10,037 nt of DNA, from NCBI GenBank assembly GCA_023434825.1, contig JAEYSH010000046.1, positions 1 through 10,037 of the forward strand, in the 5' to 3' direction. Source of the stretch: Methanobacteriota archaeon (GTDB lineage Archaea > Methanobacteriota > Methanobacteria > Methanobacteriales > Methanobacteriaceae). Shown piece by piece: positions 4,813 through 10,037 of this stretch. Position 1 is the stretch's first letter, and the number at the start of each line of letters is the position of its first letter. A program made the position numbers and the translations under genes. Under the pieces are notes generated by a model, which was not told the DNA's origin, did no database searches, and worked only from the letters and a program-made list of their open reading frames with translations.

Positions 4813-5189
4813 TTTGGTTAATTTGTGAGAAAATAAAGGATTATTTGAGCTTTAAATCATCTATTTTTGAGTTATATTGGCTTAATAAAACATTTTTTGG
4901 TTATAAATGTTTAAAGTAAATATGCTATTCATTTATTAGGTCAAAATTAGTTTTGTAAGTGGTCTGATTGTTCGTTTGCCTCTCTATACTCATAGAGAAG
5001 TAAATGTTTATTTAAAGAATTTGAGTGAATAAATTAAGCAACACTTGACTATATTTAGCCACAAGGTCGTTGTATTTCGTGTAATTACATCTTTTTTATC
5101 TATTTTAATCAATTTGATTTTCATGATAAGATAAGTTAATGATTTTTGTTATTATCAATAAAAACAATTGTTTTCTAGAGTTAGTATAT
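4813..5189. other. Intergenic stretch, no gene seen
   Basis: AT-rich DNA between two divergent transcription units. The only structure noted is a small hairpin, TCTCTA (4981-4986) with TAGAGA (4993-4998), around a 6-base loop, and a T-run at 5091-5097. No gene or repeat shared with the 1.9-3.6 kb region was seen. Confidence 0.5.
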
Positions 5190-5197
5190 TTTAAATA
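5190..5197 (+). promoter_or_regulatory. TATA box candidate for the receiver gene
   Basis: TTTAAATA lies 41-48 bases before the GTG at 5238, placing transcription start near 5220 and leaving room for the GGTG site at 5229-5232. A nearer TATATAT (5214-5220) would start transcription inside the gene and is therefore less likely to be the box. Confidence 0.35.
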
Positions 5198-5237
5198 TTT
5201 ATTAATAATTAGCTATATATTAATAACTGGTGTTTTG

Positions 5238-5681
5238 GTGAATGATATTGTTGGTAAAGAAATTTTATTAGTTGAAGATAATCCTGCTGAGGCTCGTTTA
5301 ATTGTTGAAGTTTTTGATGGATTCAAAGAAAAAAACAATATAACTATAGTAACAGATGGAGCACAAGCTATGGGTTATTTAAACAAAAAAGGAGAATATA
5401 CTGATAGGAAATGTCCATCACTTATAATTTTAGACCTTAATTTACCTAAAAAGGATGGGAGGGAAGTACTTAAGGAGATAAAACAAGATGATGATTTAAA
5501 AATTATTCCTGTAATTGTTTTGACAAACTCAAGTGATGAAGAGGATGTTAAAATAGCATATAGTAATTATGCAAGTGCATTTCTTACTAAACCTGATGAA
5601 TTACATGAGCTTGTTGAGTTAGTAAAGTTATTTGAAGGCTTTTGGTTCCAATGGGCCACATTACCCACATGCAATGGTTAA
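5238..5681 (+). CDS. Single-domain response regulator (receiver protein)
   Basis: This 147-residue protein consists of one receiver domain and no output domain, like Rcp1 or CheY-type regulators; it likely carries phosphoryl groups from a sensor kinase to another protein. The conserved residues are present: acidic pair E13-D14 (LLVEDNP), phospho-acceptor D66 in LIILDLNLPKKDG, T96 in PVIVLTNSSD, and K118 in FLTKPDE. Start: GTG at 5238 with GGTG 5 bases upstream (5229-5232). The frame is open for 33 more codons to an ATG at 5139, but that extension is hydrophobic noise without family likeness and would put a false segment before the domain. The C-terminal LFEGFWFQWATLP matches the end usual for archaeal Rcp1-like receivers. 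A histidine kinase follows in the same direction, the probable partner. Phosphotransfer between them is inferred from order. Confidence 0.92.
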   Translation: MNDIVGKEILLVEDNPAEARLIVEVFDGFKEKNNITIVTDGAQAMGYLNKKGEYTDRKCPSLIILDLNLPKKDGREVLKEIKQDDDLKIIPVIVLTNSSDEEDVKIAYSNYASAFLTKPDELHELVELVKLFEGFWFQWATLPTCNG

Positions 5682-5803
5682 TTTCAATCTTTCTTTTAAA
5701 CTCTTCATTATTTGTATTCAATTTTCATTATTTATTAAGTAAAACCTTATTTGAGATAAATAATAATAATCTTTTTTGTAATTCAACGTTGGGAAGTTCA
5801 AAT

Positions 5804-7039
5804 TTGGAAAAAAAGGACAAATTACGTGAAAAAGCTGAAAAGATGTTAATAGAAGGAGAAGAAATTTCTCCTAATTTTCCTGAAGATGCTAAATGGCTAA
5901 TTAATGAGCTTCGAGTATATCAAACTGAATTAGAATTACAGAATGAAGAGCTTAGGAATTCTCAATTGGAATTATCTGAATTAAAAGATGAATATTATGA
6001 TTTATTTGAATTAGCACCTATAGGATACTTTATATTAGATACTGCTGGTGTAATTAAAGATGTAAATCAAGCTGGAGTAAATATTTTAGAACTAAAAAAA
6101 GGAGACATAGTCAGTAATTCTTTTCTTTATTTTGTTAAACCCGAATTCATAAAAACATATGCCAATTACAGGAAAGAAGCCATTGAAACTCAAAAAAAGC
6201 AGTCATTTGAATTAGAATTAATTAAAAAGGATATAGAAACTTTCAATGTTTTTATTGAGATGTCCATGAGAAGAAATGGATTTAGAATAGCTATAATTGA
6301 TATAAGTGTCCTTAAAGAAACCGAAGAAAAGCTTAAAAAAACAATAGAAAAATTAAAACACTCTAATGAAGAGTTAAGACAATTTTCTTTCATTACTTCT
6401 CATGATTTGCAGGAGCCATTAAGAATTATTGTTAGTTTTACACAGCTTCTTAATAAAAGATATAAAAGTCAGCTTGACGAAGATGCTGATGAGTACATTA
6501 ACTTTGTCGTGAATTCTGCAAAACGAATGAAAGAAATGATAAAAGGTTTAAGAAACTATTCCAGAATAGAAGATGGCAAATTAAAACAATTAAATGCTAA
6601 TGAAGCTCTTAATATTGCCCTATATAACTTAAAAAGCGAAATAGAAGAGAATAATGCTAAAATCACACATGATAAACTTCCAACAATTATCATTGATGAA
6701 AATCAGTTAATTCAACTCTTCCAGAACCTCATAAGCAACAGCATTAAATTTAGAAAACCTGAAGTGCCCCCAAAAATCCATATATCTGGAGTAGAAGATG
6801 AAATTGATAATGAATACATTTTTTCAGTTAGTGATAATGGAATAGGAATAGAAGAACAATATACTGACAGAATCTTTGAAGTTTTCAAAAGATTACACAC
6901 AATAGAGGAGTATGAAGGGGCCGGAATTGGTCTTGCAATCAGTAAAAAAATTGTTGAACATAACGGTGGTCGTATATGGGTTGAATCGGAACTTGGGCTA
7001 GGTTCTACTTTTTATTTCTCTATTCCAATTAATGAATGA
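5804..7039 (+). CDS. PAS-domain sensor histidine kinase
   Basis: A cytoplasmic histidine kinase of about 411 residues. An N-terminal coiled segment (LREKAEKML to QNEELRNSQLELSEL, residues 7-60) leads into one PAS domain (about 62-170, FELAPIGYFILDTAG). The dimerisation domain has the H-box FSFITSHDLQEPLR with H200 as phospho-acceptor. The ATPase has N-box QNLISNSIKF (N312), G1 box DNGIGI (344-349) and G2 box GAGIGLAIS (372-380). All catalytic motifs are intact. No membrane segment is present, so the signal is probably sensed inside the cell. The start is uncertain: TTG at 5804 fits where relatives begin, with only a weak GGGA upstream; ATG 5843 is possible. An upstream in-frame ATG at 5642 would overlap the receiver gene and add unlikely hydrophobic sequence. 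It follows the receiver by 122 bases and likely phosphorylates it. Confidence 0.9.
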   Translation: MEKKDKLREKAEKMLIEGEEISPNFPEDAKWLINELRVYQTELELQNEELRNSQLELSELKDEYYDLFELAPIGYFILDTAGVIKDVNQAGVNILELKKGDIVSNSFLYFVKPEFIKTYANYRKEAIETQKKQSFELELIKKDIETFNVFIEMSMRRNGFRIAIIDISVLKETEEKLKKTIEKLKHSNEELRQFSFITSHDLQEPLRIIVSFTQLLNKRYKSQLDEDADEYINFVVNSAKRMKEMIKGLRNYSRIEDGKLKQLNANEALNIALYNLKSEIEENNAKITHDKLPTIIIDENQLIQLFQNLISNSIKFRKPEVPPKIHISGVEDEIDNEYIFSVSDNGIGIEEQYTDRIFEVFKRLHTIEEYEGAGIGLAISKKIVEHNGGRIWVESELGLGSTFYFSIPINE

Positions 7040-7055
7040 TTAATAGTATTAAAAG

Positions 7056-7080
7056 ATTAATTTTAATTTTGATATTTTGT
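7056..7080 (+). terminator. T-rich terminator after the PAS kinase
   Basis: Three runs of four T (7061-7064, 7067-7070, 7075-7078) begin about 20 bases past the stop codon. A further run of six T occurs at 7135-7140 but lies in the probable leader of the next gene. Confidence 0.4.
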
Positions 7081-7102
7081 GAGAAATTAAATAGCAATTT
7101 AC

Positions 7103-7110
7103 TTATTTAT
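7103..7110 (+). promoter_or_regulatory. TATA box candidate for the large sensor
   Basis: TTATTTAT lies 56-63 bases before the ATG at 7166, predicting a leader of about 30 bases with the GGAG site. The match is imperfect and the region AT-rich, so the large sensor could instead be read through from the kinase upstream. Confidence 0.25.
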
Positions 7111-7165
7111 TAACATCAAAATAATTATAGAACCTTTTTTATTAATTTCCTATGGAGATACGATA

Positions 7166-10037
7166 ATGGAAGATAAGCAGAGCCAATCAAGGGGAATTAA
7201 GGAGCATAAAGGAAATGAAGAAGCAATAGGCTTAAATAAGAGTCTTCTTGAGGCTGTTTTCTCAAGTATGAATGAAGCAATAGTTATTACAGGTACTGAT
7301 GGTAATATTGTTGATTTTAATGAGGCTTTTGCTCATCTTTGCAGATTTAAAAATAAGGAAGAGACCTTACGAAGCATAGATTCATTTGCAACCATTATTA
7401 AAGCCTACTATCTTGATGGTACTCCTTTACCCGTCGAAGAATGGGCTACGGTTAAAGCACTTAAAGGCGAGTCAGGTACTAATTTTGAGTATCTTATTGA
7501 ACGAACAGATATAAATGAAAGATGGTTTGTAAGTACAAGTTACGCACCTTTAAGCAATGATAAAGGAGAAATAATTGGGGCTATTCAAACATTAACAGAT
7601 ATTACTGAACATAAAGAAGCTGAAGAAGCTTTAATGGAAAGTGAGGAAAAATACCGAACGCTGTTTGAGAACGCAGAATACGGCTTCGTGGTAGTCGAGC
7701 CCTTGTTCGACGAGGACGAGAGAGTGAACGATTTACGTTATCTGGAGATTAACCCTGCTTTCGAGAGACAGACTGGACTCAAAGCAACCGATTTTTTGGG
7801 TAAAAGATTGAGGGAAATGCTTCCAGGGATAGAGCCACATTGGTTAAATGAGTTTGATAAGGTAGTGAAAAGTGGCAAGGCGACAAGCTATGAAGACTAT
7901 AATCAGGACACTGGGCGCTGGTATGAAGTAGTTATCTTCCCTTACTCTAATGAGCTTTTGGGGGAGCAGTTCATCGATATTACTGAGCGTAAAAATGCTG
8001 AAGCGGATTTAAAGGAAAGTGAAGTTCGTTTTCGTTCATTGTATGAATCAAGTTTTGATGCTATTCTTTTAACTAAGCCTGAGGGCAGTGTTTTGGCTGC
8101 TAATTCCGCTGCACAAAAAATGTTCAATAGGAGTGAAGAAGAACTTATTAAAACCCACCCAGACGATTTTGCAGTTATGGATGAAAATTTGAAGCGTTTT
8201 CTTAAAGATAGAAAAGAAAAAGGTAAATCTTCTTCTGAATTAACTTTTATAAGAAAAGATGGTACTACTTTCCCTGGTGAAATATCTTCCAGTCTTTTCA
8301 CCGACGCCAAAGGAAATACCTTAGCAAGCAGTTTTATAAGAGATTTAACCGAACGTAAAAATGCCGAAATGAAAACAAAAAGGATTCTCGATAGTATTGC
8401 TGAATCTTATGTTGAATATGATAATGATTGGCGTTATATAGATGTTAATAGCAAATTTGAAGAAATATTTGGCCTTAAAAAAGAAGAAATTATTGGTAAA
8501 GTAGTATGGGAAGTTTTACCTCAAACAGTGGATACTTTACAGTATAAAGAGCTTCATAGGGCTAAAAAAGAGAATATTCATGTACGTTTTGAAACAAAAT
8601 CAGCAGTTACTGGAGAATGGTTTGAAACAAATGCTTTTCCTCACCCTGATGGATTGACTGTTTATCTACATAATATTACAGAGCGTAAGAAAGCTGAAGA
8701 GGATTTAAAAGCGAGTGAATCTAAGTATCGTGGGCTTTTTGATTCTATGGCGGAGGGTGTACAAATTTGTGAATTGGTTTTTGATGATAATGGACGGCCT
8801 GTAGATAATATTATTCTTGATGTTAATCCTGTTTACGAAAAACAAACAGGAATTAAAAGGGAAGATATAATTGGAAAGCATGTTAAAGAAATTCAACCTA
8901 CTGTGGAGCAAATATGGTTTGACCGTTATGGTGAAGTGGTTCGTGAAGGTAAAATCATACAATTTGAAGAATATAATGCAGGAACAGACCGTTGGTATGA
9001 TGTAAATGCAACACCCTTAAAAGGAAATCAATTCACCGTAATATTCTCTGATATTACCGAGCGAAAAAAAGCTGAAGAAGAGCTGCGGGTGAGCGAGGAA
9101 CGACAGTCATTCCTGCTCAGACTGGGTGATGTGCTAGGGAACCTAAAGGATCCGGATGAAATTGCGGCTGTGGCGTCCCGTATGCTCGGCGAAGAGATTC
9201 ATGCGGACCGAATCCCGTATGCCCGCGTGGTAGACGAAAAGGAAGTTATCATAACCGGGGACTATGTAAACGGTGTGCCCTCAATCGCAGGGGTACTGCA
9301 CGCCTCGGATTTCAGCCCGATGATCATAGATGCTTATAAACATAACCAATGGGTCATTTTCAGCGATATTTCAACAGACCCGAGATTTACCCCAGCTGAA
9401 CGTGAAGCCTACAAGGCTATTAACGTTATCTCAAACGCCAGCATCGGTCTGGTCAGGAATGGGAAGTGGGTGGCCGCTTTCGGTGCACACAGTGCTAAAC
9501 CTAGGGTATGGACGGAATTTGAACTCAATATCATTAAAGAAACCGGTCAAAGAATGTGGGAGGCGATTGAGCGCGCTCATGCCGAAGAAGAAATTAAAAG
9601 AAGAAATGAGTTATTAAATGGTATTAATAAAGTTTTTCAGGAGTCTTTAACCAGTGAAACTGAAGAGGAAGTTGCGGGTAAGTGTCTTGAAGTTGCTGAA
9701 GAATTAACAGGCAGTGGATTCGGATTTTTAGGCGAAATAAATGAAAATGGACGTTTAGATGACCTTGCTTTAAGCCCTCCTTCATGGAATGCATGTAGAG
9801 CTCCTCCGGGAAAAGCTCATGAGCTAATTGTAAACATGGAAATTGTAAGTTATTGGGGAAGAACAATAAAAGAAGAAAAAAGCCAAATAGTAAACGACCC
9901 AGAAAATGACCCTGATAGGCGTGGTATCCCTGAAGGTCATCCACCAGTAACATCATTCCTTGGAGTTCCTCTTAAACAAGGTGGTAAAACTATTGGGATG
10001 ATTGGATTAGCCAACAAAAAAACTGATTATACTGCCG
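7166..10037 (+). CDS. Large multi-PAS/GAF sensor protein, 3' end cut
   Basis: An open frame of at least 957 codons runs off the right edge. Start ATG 7166 has GGAG 8 bases upstream (7154-7157). Five PAS domains are strung together at about residues 26-156, 157-283, 285-402, 404-515 and 516-640; each ends in a (D/N)(I/L)TE(R/H)K linker, most followed by AEExL, and PAS2, PAS3 and PAS5 begin with an ESExxxRxL(F/Y)-like helix. A GAF domain follows (about 648-799), then a linker helix and a second GAF-like domain (about 808 to the end, VTSFLGVPLKQGGKTIGMIG). No membrane segment is seen, so it is cytoplasmic. A histidine kinase core probably follows outside the window; it cannot be confirmed. PAS2 and PAS5 resemble each other (NPAFERQTG against NPVYEKQTG), suggesting internal duplication. 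The first GAF and part of PAS2 are markedly richer in G+C than the rest, a sign of mosaic origin. Confidence 0.9.
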   Translation, partial: MEDKQSQSRGIKEHKGNEEAIGLNKSLLEAVFSSMNEAIVITGTDGNIVDFNEAFAHLCRFKNKEETLRSIDSFATIIKAYYLDGTPLPVEEWATVKALKGESGTNFEYLIERTDINERWFVSTSYAPLSNDKGEIIGAIQTLTDITEHKEAEEALMESEEKYRTLFENAEYGFVVVEPLFDEDERVNDLRYLEINPAFERQTGLKATDFLGKRLREMLPGIEPHWLNEFDKVVKSGKATSYEDYNQDTGRWYEVVIFPYSNELLGEQFIDITERKNAEADLKESEVRFRSLYESSFDAILLTKPEGSVLAANSAAQKMFNRSEEELIKTHPDDFAVMDENLKRFLKDRKEKGKSSSELTFIRKDGTTFPGEISSSLFTDAKGNTLASSFIRDLTERKNAEMKTKRILDSIAESYVEYDNDWRYIDVNSKFEEIFGLKKEEIIGKVVWEVLPQTVDTLQYKELHRAKKENIHVRFETKSAVTGEWFETNAFPHPDGLTVYLHNITERKKAEEDLKASESKYRGLFDSMAEGVQICELVFDDNGRPVDNIILDVNPVYEKQTGIKREDIIGKHVKEIQPTVEQIWFDRYGEVVREGKIIQFEEYNAGTDRWYDVNATPLKGNQFTVIFSDITERKKAEEELRVSEERQSFLLRLGDVLGNLKDPDEIAAVASRMLGEEIHADRIPYARVVDEKEVIITGDYVNGVPSIAGVLHASDFSPMIIDAYKHNQWVIFSDISTDPRFTPAEREAYKAINVISNASIGLVRNGKWVAAFGAHSAKPRVWTEFELNIIKETGQRMWEAIERAHAEEEIKRRNELLNGINKVFQESLTSETEEEVAGKCLEVAEELTGSGFGFLGEINENGRLDDLALSPPSWNACRAPPGKAHELIVNMEIVSYWGRTIKEEKSQIVNDPENDPDRRGIPEGHPPVTSFLGVPLKQGGKTIGMIGLANKKTDYTA

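Noticed and set aside
4981..4998. Small hairpin as a terminator or regulatory site
   Set aside because: The six-base-pair stem has no T-run or gene placement that would give it a role; mentioned only in the intergenic description.
5139..5237. N-terminal extension of the receiver protein from ATG 5139
   Set aside because: The extra 33 residues are hydrophobic noise upstream of the canonical receiver start; GTG 5238 has a properly spaced GGTG site and better fits family length.
7942..8962. Minus-strand frames at 7942-8310 and 8705-8962
   Set aside because: Antisense to conserved PAS domains of the large sensor.
9330..9956. Plus frame 9330-9617 and minus frame 9624-9956
   Set aside because: Both overlap the continuous sensor frame with recognisable GAF motifs and lack signals of their own.

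Overview
The window is AT-rich DNA that looks like a methanogenic archaeon, most likely of the Methanobacteriales (Methanobacterium-like). The signs are Shine-Dalgarno sites of the GGTG and GGAGG kind, TATA-box promoters rather than bacterial -35/-10 pairs, oligo-T terminators, and the style of its PAS histidine kinases and stand-alone receiver protein. The taxonomic call is inference from these traits; no rRNA or other marker gene is present.

Layout. Bases 1-1133 carry the C-terminal third of a type I restriction endonuclease subunit (HsdR), cut by the left edge. A short T-rich gap separates it from a convergent orphan gene (1203-1721, minus) with a four-cysteine zinc-ribbon-like centre. Next comes about 2.1 kb without a convincing gene (1722-3804). 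This stretch is not featureless. It holds diverged direct repeats, nested inverted repeats, G-tract/polypurine hairpins at four or five places, a cluster of hairpins resembling a structured RNA, and a 36-bp palindromic sequence present in two identical copies inside otherwise diverged repeats. An orphan K/N/I-rich 242-aa reading frame (240 aa from the preferred start, 3805-4524, minus) and a possible 34-aa gene (4672-4776, minus) follow.

The right half is a signal-transduction block on the plus strand: a single-domain receiver protein (5238-5681), a PAS histidine kinase (about 5804-7039), and a very large multi-PAS/GAF sensor (7166 to beyond the right edge) whose catalytic part lies outside the window. 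The receiver and first kinase are spaced like an operon and probably form a phosphotransfer pair. The large sensor has its own leader and ribosome-binding site. It is a mosaic: its first GAF domain (about 9080-9600) is near 50% G+C by hand count, against roughly 27-40% in neighbouring stretches, and resembles bacterial GAF domains, so a domain-sized transfer is likely.

The best candidates for something undescribed are the 1.9-3.6 kb repeat/hairpin region and its 36-bp two-state palindrome, and the two orphan proteins that flank it next to a restriction system. None of these can be assigned a function from sequence alone.
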